64,000 nucleotides of DNA, taken from assembly GCA_030949705.1 (NCBI GenBank), contig JAUZSF010000003.1, positions 124,001-188,000 of the forward strand. The letters are read 5' to 3'. The notes below the pieces were generated by a model, which was not told the DNA's origin, did no database searches, and saw only the letters and a program-made list of their open reading frames with translations. The stretch is from Robiginitomaculum sp. Lineage in GTDB: Bacteria; Pseudomonadota; Alphaproteobacteria; Caulobacterales; Maricaulaceae. Of this stretch, positions 35,326-43,320 are shown piece by piece (positions within the stretch are counted from its first letter, which is position 1; each line of letters begins with the position of its first letter). A program made the translations under genes and the position numbers.

Positions 35326-36000
35326 ATGGCAGTACTAAATGGGCTAGGGTTGAATTCAACGATATCAACTACACAAACGGCGACCGCCGGTCTTGCGAAT
35401 AATTTTGATACGTTTCTTACCCTGCTGACCGAACAACTCAAAAATCAGGATCCGCTCAGCCCGCTTGATTCCACCCAGTTTGTTGACCAACTGGTACAAT
35501 TTTCCGGGGTCGAGCAGCAAATCAATCAAAACAAGAACCTGGAATCCCTGATTAATCTGAATGCCGCCAACTCGGCCACGGCGGCGGTTGGTTTTATTGG
35601 CAAGGAAGTGGATGTGCTGAACACCACGGCCCCGCTCGCCAATGGCAATGCCCAATGGAGCTATGCCACCCAGTCTGATGCCGCCTCGGTGAGTATTCTG
35701 GTCAAGGATGCCAATGGAAAAGTGGTTTTCAAGGCCGATGGGAATACGGCCACCGGTACCCACACCTTTAACTGGGACGGCCGGGACAATGTCGGCACGT
35801 TGTTGGCCGATGGTAATTATGATCTGGAAGTGAGTGCCCTGGATAATGATGGCAATCTGGTTTCCACATCGGTCACCACCACGCGGGTGATTACGGGGGC
35901 TGATTTCTCCGGTACAGAACCGGCCTTGCTGGTGGGCAATGAACGCATTGCCTTTGCCAACATTTTGGCAGTCCGGGAGCGCACAGCACCCGCCATATAA
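35326..36000 (+). CDS. flgD: Flagellar hook-capping protein FlgD
   Basis: FlgD caps the growing hook. The N-terminal motif 'NFDTFLTLLTEQLKNQDPLSPLDSTQFVDQLVQFSGVEQQ' is textbook, followed by a FlgD Ig-like region ('NAQWSYATQSDAASVSILV') and the Tudor-like 'TFNWDGRDNVGTLLADGNYDLEV'. Length 224 residues is standard. It is 9 bases from fliK and is followed by flgE after 87 bases. Confidence 0.95.
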   Translation: MAVLNGLGLNSTISTTQTATAGLANNFDTFLTLLTEQLKNQDPLSPLDSTQFVDQLVQFSGVEQQINQNKNLESLINLNAANSATAAVGFIGKEVDVLNTTAPLANGNAQWSYATQSDAASVSILVKDANGKVVFKADGNTATGTHTFNWDGRDNVGTLLADGNYDLEVSALDNDGNLVSTSVTTTRVITGADFSGTEPALLVGNERIAFANILAVRERTAPAI

Positions 36001-36087
36001 TGAAACGGGGGTCCAGAATGGTGACCCTTTCTTTGAAGCAGAAGCTCCTCAAGAAAAAAATGAGTGAAAAATCAACAGGAGTTTATA

Positions 36088-37473
36088 ATGTCACTTAATT
36101 CAGCACTGACTATCGGGGTTGCCGGGTTGCGGGCCAATTCGTCCGCCCTTAGCGGTATTTCCAATAATATCGCCAACATCAATACGGTCGGGTACAAGCG
36201 TACACGCTCTGATTTTTCTTCTCTGGTCACGTCTTCATCCAATATTAGCGCACTGGATGCCGGGGCGGGGGTTTCGGCTGGCTCGCAACGTCTGATCGCC
36301 GAACAGGGGCAATTACAATCCTCCAGCGCCTCTACCGATTTGGGTATTGCCGGTGCCGGTTTCTTCGTCGTGGGTACGGCCACGCAAAATGGGGCTACCG
36401 ATGATGCCTTGCGCTTTACGCGCGCCGGTGGCTTTGCCCCCGACGAAAAAGGCTTCTTGCGTAATGCAGCCGGGTATTATTTGCGCGGCTGGCCGGCGCA
36501 ACCCGATGGCAGTTTTGCCACTAATGCTTCGGATATTACGTCGCTCTCTACGGTAAATATTGCCTCGATCAGCGGGGCGGCCAAAGCCACCAGCACCGTT
36601 CAGGTCAATGGCAATCTCAAAGCCAGCCAGGCCATTTCCGCCGCAGAGGCAACTTATGCGGCCGGGACATCGGCCAATAATATGGCGTCGGGCGCGGTAA
36701 CGCCTGACTTTGTGCGCACAGTACAGGTTTTTGACAGCCAGGGCGGGGTTCATAATATCAATCTGGCGTTTCTGAAAAGCAGCGCGGCGGCCAACACCTG
36801 GCACGTAGAGGTTTATGCCAGCCCGGCCAGTGACGTGACCATTGGAGCCCCTCTGGTTGATGGCCAGCTCGCCGTGGGTGATGTGGTCTTTGACGCCAAT
36901 GGCCAGTTTGATGCCGCGGCCTCTATGTCGCTAAACTTGGCCTTTGGGGCTTCATCGGCGGGGGCACCAGCGGCCAGTGCCTTTAACTGGGCCAGCAGCC
37001 TGGGGATCGCCGCACAGACGATTAATGTCAATCTGGGTAGTGCCGGGGCCTCCGGGGGCATGACCCAGTTTGATTCCAATTCAGTGCTGGACTCTTCAAT
37101 TGTGGACGGGGCCATTTTTGGCAGTCTGACCGGGGTTGATGTGGATGATCAGGGTTTTGTTACGGCCAGTTTCTCCAATGGTGTCATTCAGAAGATCTAT
37201 CAGATCCCACTGGCTACTTTCGTCAATCCGAACGGGTTGAATGCCGAAGATGGCGATGCCTTTAGTCTGGCTATTAATTCAGGTTCCTTGAACCTGAAGG
37301 CGGCCGGGAACGGAGTTGGCAAAATTGCTTCTAAAACGCTTGAAGGGTCCAATGTGGATCTGGCCAAAGAGTTCACCAACCTGATTACGGTGCAGCGGGC
37401 CTATTCCGCATCGTCCAAAATCATCACTACCGCGGACCAGATGCTCGACGAACTGATCAGGATCAAACGATAG
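36088..37473 (+). CDS. flgE: Flagellar hook protein FlgE
   Basis: FlgE builds the hook. The protein has the rod/hook N terminus 'SLNSALTIGVAGLRANSSALSGISNNIANINTVGYKRTRSDF', the Flg_bbr-C terminus 'LAKEFTNLITVQRAYSASSKIITTADQMLDELI', and a 350-residue variable middle. The ATG at 36088 follows 'aacaggag'; the track start adds 8 codons. A strong hairpin ends the operon. Confidence 0.95.
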   Translation: MSLNSALTIGVAGLRANSSALSGISNNIANINTVGYKRTRSDFSSLVTSSSNISALDAGAGVSAGSQRLIAEQGQLQSSSASTDLGIAGAGFFVVGTATQNGATDDALRFTRAGGFAPDEKGFLRNAAGYYLRGWPAQPDGSFATNASDITSLSTVNIASISGAAKATSTVQVNGNLKASQAISAAEATYAAGTSANNMASGAVTPDFVRTVQVFDSQGGVHNINLAFLKSSAAANTWHVEVYASPASDVTIGAPLVDGQLAVGDVVFDANGQFDAAASMSLNLAFGASSAGAPAASAFNWASSLGIAAQTINVNLGSAGASGGMTQFDSNSVLDSSIVDGAIFGSLTGVDVDDQGFVTASFSNGVIQKIYQIPLATFVNPNGLNAEDGDAFSLAINSGSLNLKAAGNGVGKIASKTLEGSNVDLAKEFTNLITVQRAYSASSKIITTADQMLDELIRIKR

Positions 37474-37480
37474 CGCGTTC

Positions 37481-37511
37481 AATCCCCTCCGGTCCTGAAC
37501 CGGAGGGGATT
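37481..37511 (+). terminator. Terminator-like hairpin after flgE
   Basis: Perfect 12-bp stem 'aatcccctccgg' / 'ccggaggggatt' with a 7-base loop starts 8 bases after the flgE stop. The following sequence 'taattaaaatt' is AT-rich but has no clean U run, so termination may be partial. Confidence 0.7.
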
Positions 37512-37640
37512 TAATTAAAATTGGACAGGGTTTTTTTTGGAGGAATTCACCAGCTTCATTTGCCGGATATTTAACTTCTTCTCTTAAGGTCACACCCAGA
37601 GACAGCAAATGTCCGATAAACAAGTATGGGAACGGGTGAT

Positions 37641-37913
37641 ATGGGTTACGCACGCAAAACACGAGAAACATTGGTCATTGGTCCAGATGGCAGTCCGCTG
37701 ACATTGGCCGATCTTCCACAGCCGGAAACCCGGCGCTGGGTTATCAGGCGCAAGGCCGAAGTGGTGGCCGCTGTCCGGGGGGGACTGTTAACCCTGGAAG
37801 ACGCCTGCAAGCGCTACCGTCTGACAGTTGAAGAATTTCTGGGCTGGCAGCAAATGATCGACCGTCATGGGCTGGCCGGACTGCGCACGACCAAGGTGCA
37901 GCAATACCGATAA
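37641..37913 (+). CDS. sciP: CtrA inhibitor SciP (DUF1153)
   Basis: The small helix-turn-helix protein matches SciP, which binds CtrA and blocks transcription from CtrA-dependent promoters in Caulobacter. Core residues are 'RRWVIRRKAEVVAAVRGGLLTLEDACKRYRLTVEEFLGWQQMID', followed by 'GLAGLRTTKVQQYR'. I put the start at 'MGYARKTRE'; the ATG 15 bases earlier is also possible. It sits alone between two terminators, between flgE and fliF, while ctrA lies 10 kb downstream. This is a regulator of flagellar timing in its natural setting. Confidence 0.92.
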   Translation: MGYARKTRETLVIGPDGSPLTLADLPQPETRRWVIRRKAEVVAAVRGGLLTLEDACKRYRLTVEEFLGWQQMIDRHGLAGLRTTKVQQYR

Positions 37914-37960
37914 TATTGGTAAATTGCCAAAATTGAGAGGCTTGGTCTCTCGCAAAATCC

Positions 37961-37999
37961 AAAAAAGAGCCCGAAGTTTATCTTCTGGCTCTTTTTTTA
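37961..37999 (+). terminator. Rho-independent terminator after sciP
   Basis: Stem 'gagcc-gaag' / 'cttc-ggctc' with one internal mismatch and loop 'tttat', then seven T ('ggctcttttttt'). It lies 50-86 bases past the sciP stop and separates it from fliF. Confidence 0.9.
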
Positions 38000-38060
38000 T
38001 GCATTTTCATCCCTCTGTGACCGTTTCATTAAGTATACGTTTACGACGTAGTGGGAAATT

Positions 38061-38098
38061 CCTGCCTAGTGGAGTGCGCAATCGCGCGTTTAGGTAGG
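38061..38098 (+). promoter_or_regulatory. Leader hairpin masking the fliF ribosome binding site
   Basis: Outer arms 'cctgccta' (38061-38068) and 'taggtagg' (38091-38098) pair over 8 bp with one G-U; an inner stem (38073-38079 with 38084-38090, loop 'aatc') continues the helix. The right arm is the likely Shine-Dalgarno of fliF, whose GTG starts at 38107. Sequestration is inferred from the fold. Confidence 0.6.
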
Positions 38099-38106
38099 AA
38101 AAATAC

Positions 38107-39780
38107 GTGAACGGTTTACTCAATACCCTCAATCAGTTCGGACCGGTGCGGTTGATCATCATCATGGGGGTAACCATTGGTGTCACATTAGCGCTAATGA
38201 TGATGAGCTTTCAAATTGGCTCTGCGGATAAGACCTTGCTCTATTCCGGTTTGGATTTGAAGGAAGCCTCACAAATCAGCGCTCGTCTGGACCAGATGGG
38301 GATACCTTATTCCATTGGTGCTGGGGGCTCTACCATTATGGTGCCGCGTAAAAAGGTGGAAACGGTGCGGATGGCGCTGGCCGGGGAAAATCTGCCCAGC
38401 TCGGGCTCCATGGGATATGAAATTTTCGACAAGACCGGCGCTATGGGGCAAACCAGCTTTGCCCAGAACATGGCGCAATTGCGTGCCCTTCAGGGCGAAC
38501 TGGAACGCACCATAACCTCTTTGGACGGGGTCAGCGCCGCGCGGGTGCTACTGGTATTGCCCAAACGCCGTCTGTTCGAACGTGATGCACAACAGGCCAA
38601 GGCGTCGGTGGTGATTCGCCTGCAGTCCAATATTATTGGTGTTACCCAGACCCAGGCGATCCGCCAATTGGTGGCCAGTGCGGTGCCGGGGCTAAAGGCA
38701 GGCAATGTAACCGTAGCCGACGAAGCCGGGCGGGTGTTGGCAAGACAGGATGAAGAGGGCCATGAGGGGCAGGCGGCAGCCGCGGGCCAACGTACCCTGG
38801 TCGAAATGGCGTTATCCAGAAAAATTACCCAGATGTTGGCTCCGATTGCCGGCCCGGACGGAGTGCAGGTGCAAATCAGTGCCGATCTTGATCTGGACAG
38901 GATCACTGAACGTTCCACGATTTATGACCCGGACAATCGGGTGGTGATTTCTAGCGATACCAGCGAGGAGAGCTCGGACCAATCCGAAGCCAAAACCAGC
39001 GCCGCGGTCAGTGTCGGGGCCAATGTGCCCAATAAGGATGATTCGGCAGGCGGCGATGGGGGCAAATCCAATGCTATCAGCTCCCGTACCAGTGAAATCC
39101 TCAACTATGGGAATTCAAAAACTGAACGCACCATTGTGCGCTCTTCGGGGGCAATCAAACGGTTATCTGTAGCCGTGGTGGTGGATGGTATCTTGACCAA
39201 GGACGATGCCGGTGTGGAAACTTATACGCCGCGCACCCCAGAACAAATGAGTGAGATTGAGGCCCTGGTTAAAACCGCCATTGGTTTTGATGAGGCCCGC
39301 GGGGATACGGTTACGGTTTCCAATGTGCGCTTTTCGCGGCCAGAACCGCTGGGCGATGTGGCCCCGCCAGGTATGTTCTCGTTTAGCAAGGACGATATTA
39401 TGCGCACGATCGAGCTGCTTATCCTGGCGGTGGTCTCGATTGCCATGATGATCTTTATCGTGCGGCCTTTATTGTCCGGCATTGTTGGCGGTGGGACTGG
39501 GGGTGGCATGCCCATGCTGGCCAGTGCAGGCGCTGCACCGGCACTGGCAAGGCCGGAGGGCCCAACCGCGGCCCCGCCGATTCCCTCAGGGGGAGGGGGC
39601 TCTGGCGCCCAGGGCGCTTTGCCGCCGCCACAGCAAAATTCGGAACTGGAAGAGACCATCGATGTGGCCAAAATTCAGGGACAGGTCAAAGCGTCGTCGG
39701 TCAATAAGGTTGCCGAAATTGTAGATTCACATCCGGAGGAATCCATTTCGATCCTTCGTACCTGGTTGCACGAGGCATAA
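38107..39780 (+). CDS. fliF: Flagellar MS-ring protein FliF
   Basis: FliF forms the inner-membrane MS ring. A first transmembrane helix near residue 20 ('IIIMGVTIGVTLALMMM'), the YscJ-like ring domains ('TLLYSGLDLKEASQISARL', 'SVVIRLQ'), a second transmembrane segment near residue 440 ('TIELLILAVVSIAMMIFIV'), and a cytoplasmic FliG-binding tail 'VNKVAEIVDSHPEESISILRTWLHEA' are all present. The start codon is GTG with 'taggtaggaa' upstream. It begins a compact operon with gaps of 1-4 bases to fliG, fliH and fliN. Confidence 0.96.
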   Translation: MNGLLNTLNQFGPVRLIIIMGVTIGVTLALMMMSFQIGSADKTLLYSGLDLKEASQISARLDQMGIPYSIGAGGSTIMVPRKKVETVRMALAGENLPSSGSMGYEIFDKTGAMGQTSFAQNMAQLRALQGELERTITSLDGVSAARVLLVLPKRRLFERDAQQAKASVVIRLQSNIIGVTQTQAIRQLVASAVPGLKAGNVTVADEAGRVLARQDEEGHEGQAAAAGQRTLVEMALSRKITQMLAPIAGPDGVQVQISADLDLDRITERSTIYDPDNRVVISSDTSEESSDQSEAKTSAAVSVGANVPNKDDSAGGDGGKSNAISSRTSEILNYGNSKTERTIVRSSGAIKRLSVAVVVDGILTKDDAGVETYTPRTPEQMSEIEALVKTAIGFDEARGDTVTVSNVRFSRPEPLGDVAPPGMFSFSKDDIMRTIELLILAVVSIAMMIFIVRPLLSGIVGGGTGGGMPMLASAGAAPALARPEGPTAAPPIPSGGGGSGAQGALPPPQQNSELEETIDVAKIQGQVKASSVNKVAEIVDSHPEESISILRTWLHEA

Positions 39781-39783
39781 ATT

Positions 39784-40818
39784 ATGGTCAGAGCCGCCGC
39801 CAGTCGCCCCGTCGTTGATGATGTAACGCGCCTTTCAGGTGCGGACAAGGCCGCCATTATCTTGCTGGCCCTGGGCGAAGAGCATCACAAATTGTGGGAG
39901 TTGATGGATGATGAGGAGATCAAGGAGATCTCCCAAGCCATGTCCAATCTGGGCAATGTAACGGCTTCGGCTGTGGAAAAGCTGATTGTTGAATTTGTCA
40001 GTCAGATGTCTTCCACCGGGTCGATTATGGGCTCCTACGAGGCTACCCAGCGCCTGTTGGCCAGCTTTATGCCCGAAGACAAGGTCGAAAGCGTCATGGA
40101 GGAAATCCGTGGCCCGGCCGGGCGTACCATGTGGGATAAGCTGGGCAATGTGAACGAAGGCGTGCTGGCCAATTATCTGAAAAACGAATATCCGCAGACC
40201 GTGGCTGTGGTGCTGTCAAAGGTCAAGGCGGACCATGCCGCCCGGGTGTTGAGCGCCTTACCGGAAGATTTTTCCATGGAAGTGGTGATGCGCATGTTGC
40301 GCATGGAACCGGTACAAAAAGAGATCATGGACGAGATTGAGGCCACTTTACGCCGCGAGTTTATGTCCAATCTGGCCCGTACCAACAAGCGTGACAGCCA
40401 TGAAATGATGGCGGATATTTTCAACAATTTTGACCGCCAGACCGAAAACCGTTTCCTGGCAGCACTGGAAGAGCGCAACCGCGATGCCTCCGAACAGATC
40501 CGGTCGTTGATGTTCGTCTTTGAAGATCTGCAAAAACTGGATCCGGGCGGTGCGCAAACGCTGCTGAGAGCCGTGGAAAAAGACCAGCTGGCGCTGGCGA
40601 TGAAAGGGGCCTCCGAGGCCCTGCGCGACCTATTCTTCTCGAATATGTCTGAACGGGCCGCCAAGATTTTACGAGAAGATATGGAGGCCATGGGGCCGGT
40701 GCGGCTGAAAGATGTCGAGGGGGCCCAGCAAATGATGGTCAATCTGGCCAAGGATCTGGCGGCCAAGGGCGAGATTCTGTTGGCCGATGGCGGCGCTGAT
40801 GACGAGTTGATTTACTAA
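39784..40818 (+). CDS. fliG: Flagellar motor switch protein FliG
   Basis: FliG converts ion flow into rotation and switches direction. All three domains are seen: N-terminal ('[27 protein letters not shown]'), middle with the EHPQ-type motif as '[16 protein letters not shown]', and C-terminal torque helix ('[40 protein letters not shown]') carrying the charged residues that face the stator. Length 344 residues. It is 3 bases after fliF. Confidence 0.96.
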   Translation: MVRAAASRPVVDDVTRLSGADKAAIILLALGEEHHKLWELMDDEEIKEISQAMSNLGNVTASAVEKLIVEFVSQMSSTGSIMGSYEATQRLLASFMPEDKVESVMEEIRGPAGRTMWDKLGNVNEGVLANYLKNEYPQTVAVVLSKVKADHAARVLSALPEDFSMEVVMRMLRMEPVQKEIMDEIEATLRREFMSNLARTNKRDSHEMMADIFNNFDRQTENRFLAALEERNRDASEQIRSLMFVFEDLQKLDPGGAQTLLRAVEKDQLALAMKGASEALRDLFFSNMSERAAKILREDMEAMGPVRLKDVEGAQQMMVNLAKDLAAKGEILLADGGADDELIY

Positions 40819-40819
40819 T

Positions 40820-41491
40820 ATGGACACGCAAAACACAACCAAGTTTTCTTTTGAAACGGAGTTTGCACCCGACGGTACGATCCTGCGCGATGATACCGGC
40901 TGGCGGATGACCTTCACGCAGGAGGAAATGCAGGTCGAGCGCGACAAGGCCTATGCCGAAGGACAGCGCGATGCCCTGGTTCAGGCGGAACAAGCCTCAG
41001 CGGCGCTGTTGAGTGAGTTGAATGAACATAGCACGCAAATCCTTTCCACCCTGAAAGAACAGGCAAATCAGTGTCGTTGCCAGGCTATCGAGCTGGTGCT
41101 GGTGGCGGCCCGCAAAATTGCGGGCCGGGCGCTGGAATGTTTTCCGGATGAACAGGTGAAAGACACGGTACAGGAAATTCTGAAGGATTTGCGCGGGGCC
41201 CCGCGCTTGGTGGTGACGTGTCCGTCCGGTGTTTCCGACAAACTATCAAAGGATTTGCAGGAGATGGCTGCCCATAGCGCCTTTGACGGCGAGTTGATCA
41301 TTCGTCAGTCCGAGGCAGCCGCCCCCGGGGATGTGCGCCTGGAATGGGCTCAGGGCGAAGTGGATATCAATACCGAAGATGTTGCCAGGCGCGTGGAAAA
41401 CACGGTGCGTCAATGGTTGGCGGCCACGGAAGAACAAGAAGAACAACCTGATTTATTTGCCAGTGATACTGGCACCAAGGAGGAAGCATAA
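40820..41491 (+). CDS. fliH: Flagellar assembly protein FliH
   Basis: FliH regulates the export ATPase FliI and docks it at the C ring. The 223-residue protein is acidic and helical, with an N-terminal coiled-coil region ('KAYAEGQRDALVQAEQASAALLSELNE') and a C-terminal FliH/YscL domain ('LVLVAARKIAGRALE', 'LRGAPRLVVTCPSGVSDKLS', 'DVRLEWAQGEVDINTEDVARRVENTV'). Position between fliG and fliN supports the call. Confidence 0.85.
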   Translation: MDTQNTTKFSFETEFAPDGTILRDDTGWRMTFTQEEMQVERDKAYAEGQRDALVQAEQASAALLSELNEHSTQILSTLKEQANQCRCQAIELVLVAARKIAGRALECFPDEQVKDTVQEILKDLRGAPRLVVTCPSGVSDKLSKDLQEMAAHSAFDGELIIRQSEAAAPGDVRLEWAQGEVDINTEDVARRVENTVRQWLAATEEQEEQPDLFASDTGTKEEA

Positions 41492-41494
41492 TCC

Positions 41495-41881
41495 ATGTCC
41501 GATAATGAATCCGATATCGAGTTGCAGGATTTTGATCAGCCGGGGGACGTTCCGGAAGATCAGGCGCCTGTAGAAGAAACGCCGGCCCCACCACCGGCAG
41601 CCATTGCCGAGGATGAAGAGCCTAAAACCGCCGCCGACCTAGCCCCGGTTTATGATGTGCCGGTGCGCATATCGGCTGTTCTTGGCAAAACCAAAATCAA
41701 TGTGAACGAACTATTGGCGCTCAGCCGGGGTTCGATTCTGGAGTTGGACAGAAAAGTGGGCGAGGCCATCGATATTTATGTCAACAACCGGATCGTGGCG
41801 CGTGGTGAAGTGGTGATTGTGGATGAACAGCTTGGGGTCACCATGACAGAAATCATTAAAGATTCAGCGGTTGGCACCTGA
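41495..41881 (+). CDS. fliN: Flagellar motor switch protein FliN
   Basis: FliN builds the base of the C ring. An acidic Pro-rich N-terminal tail of about 45 residues precedes the SPOA domain: 'YDVPVRISAVLGKTKINVNELLALSRGSILELDRKVGEAIDIYVNNRIVARGEVVIVDEQLGVTMTEII'. At 128 residues it has the FliN rather than FliM size. It is 3 bases from fliH. Confidence 0.95.
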   Translation: MSDNESDIELQDFDQPGDVPEDQAPVEETPAPPPAAIAEDEEPKTAADLAPVYDVPVRISAVLGKTKINVNELLALSRGSILELDRKVGEAIDIYVNNRIVARGEVVIVDEQLGVTMTEIIKDSAVGT

Positions 41882-41909
41882 ACAGGTGTATGACCTATAG
41901 GAGAAGAAA

Positions 41910-43289
41910 ATGCGGGTTTTGATTATTGGTAATTTGGGCGGACAGCTCGGCGAAGCCACAAAAATTGCCATGAACAATGGGGCCAAAGTAGCCCATGTCG
42001 AGAGTGTGGACGCGGCCATGAGTGCCTTGCGCGCCGGGCAGGGGGCAGACCTGTTAATGGCGGATATTGGCAATGATATTGGCGCCTTGGCCGATGCCTT
42101 GAAAAAAGAGCGCATCCATGTGCCAATCGTGGCGTGCGGGGTTTCAGCAACCCCCACAGAGGCGGCGGCGGCCATTCGTGCCGGCGCCAAGGAGTTTATT
42201 CCCCTGCCACCGGATACGGATCTGATTGCGGCGGTACTGGCCGCGGTGGCTGATGATGAACGGCCGATGATTGCCCGCGATCCGGTGATTCGCCGTGTGG
42301 TGGCGCTGGCCGATCAGATCGCCCCTTCCAATGCCTCGATCCTGATCACCGGTGAATCCGGCTCCGGTAAAGAGGTTATGGCCCGTTACGTCCATGAAAA
42401 ATCTAAACGGGCGGGCAAGGCCTTTATCTCGATCAATTGTGCCGCCATTCCCGATAATTTGCTGGAATCCGAGCTGTTCGGCCATGAAAAAGGAGCTTTT
42501 ACCGGGGCTGTTGCCCGCCGCATCGGCAAGTTTGAAGAGGCCGATGGCGGCACGCTTCTGTTGGACGAAATTTCGGAAATGGATGCCCGCCTTCAGGCCA
42601 AGTTATTGCGCGCTATTCAGGAACGCGAAATTGACCGGGTGGGTGGCTCTAAGCCGGTAAAGGTGGATATTCGTATCCTGGCCACCTCCAATCGGGATCT
42701 GACCGAGGCCGTGCGTGATGGCAGTTTCCGCGAGGATTTGCTGTTCCGCCTGAATGTGGTCAATCTGAAATTGCCACCTCTGCGGGATCGTCCAGGCGAT
42801 ATTGCGGCGCTGGCTGATTACTTTGCCACCCGATATGCCGCTGCCAATGGGGTGCCGGCCCGCCCCATTTCCGAGGCTGCGCGGCACGTTTTGTTGAACC
42901 GGCAATGGCCGGGTAATGTTCGTGAGCTGGAAAATGCCATGCATCGGGCGGTCTTGCTGGCCGAAGGTGATGAAATCGGCCCCGATGCCCTTCGCGCGCC
43001 AGACGGCACGAAGCTGGCCGATGCGGCCCCGCGTGGCGTTGTGGCGACCGCGGCTGAGGCGGCTCAGATTTCCACCCAGCGGGCCGTTGGCCTGACGGTG
43101 GCACAGGTGGAGCAGGACCTTATTCTGGATACCCTGTCCCATTGCCTGGGTAATCGTACCCATGCGGCTAATATTCTGGGAATTTCCATCCGCACCCTAC
43201 GGAACAAGCTCAAAATTTATGCCGAACACGGGGTGGCGGTGCCGATGCCGGGCGGGAATGGGAATGCGGATATAGGTGCCATTGCCTGA
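41910..43289 (+). CDS. flbD: FlbD-type sigma-54-dependent flagellar transcription activator
   Basis: The 459-residue NtrC-family activator has an N-terminal receiver-like domain (about 1-115, 'VLIIGNLGGQLGEATKIAM'), whose acidic phospho-acceptor pocket is not obvious. The AAA+ core has Walker A 'GESGSGKEVMAR', the sigma-54 contact 'GAFTGA', Walker B 'GGTLLLDEIS' and 'RQWPGNVRELENAM'. The Fis-type helix-turn-helix at the C terminus is 'GNRTHAANILGISIRTLRNKL'. Caulobacter FlbD turns on late flagellar genes; sigma-54-like sites before fliK and flgK are candidate targets. It lies in the fliF operon, before flhA. Confidence 0.92.
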   Translation: MRVLIIGNLGGQLGEATKIAMNNGAKVAHVESVDAAMSALRAGQGADLLMADIGNDIGALADALKKERIHVPIVACGVSATPTEAAAAIRAGAKEFIPLPPDTDLIAAVLAAVADDERPMIARDPVIRRVVALADQIAPSNASILITGESGSGKEVMARYVHEKSKRAGKAFISINCAAIPDNLLESELFGHEKGAFTGAVARRIGKFEEADGGTLLLDEISEMDARLQAKLLRAIQEREIDRVGGSKPVKVDIRILATSNRDLTEAVRDGSFREDLLFRLNVVNLKLPPLRDRPGDIAALADYFATRYAAANGVPARPISEAARHVLLNRQWPGNVRELENAMHRAVLLAEGDEIGPDALRAPDGTKLADAAPRGVVATAAEAAQISTQRAVGLTVAQVEQDLILDTLSHCLGNRTHAANILGISIRTLRNKLKIYAEHGVAVPMPGGNGNADIGAIA

Positions 43290-43320
43290 GTATGGATCAG
43301 TATAGGGTCAGGAAATCATA

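Noticed and set aside
38030-38047. CtrA-box-like 'TTAAGTATACGTTTA' before fliF
   Set aside because: The second half matches only three of four bases, too weak to list as a site although a CtrA-driven fliF would make sense.
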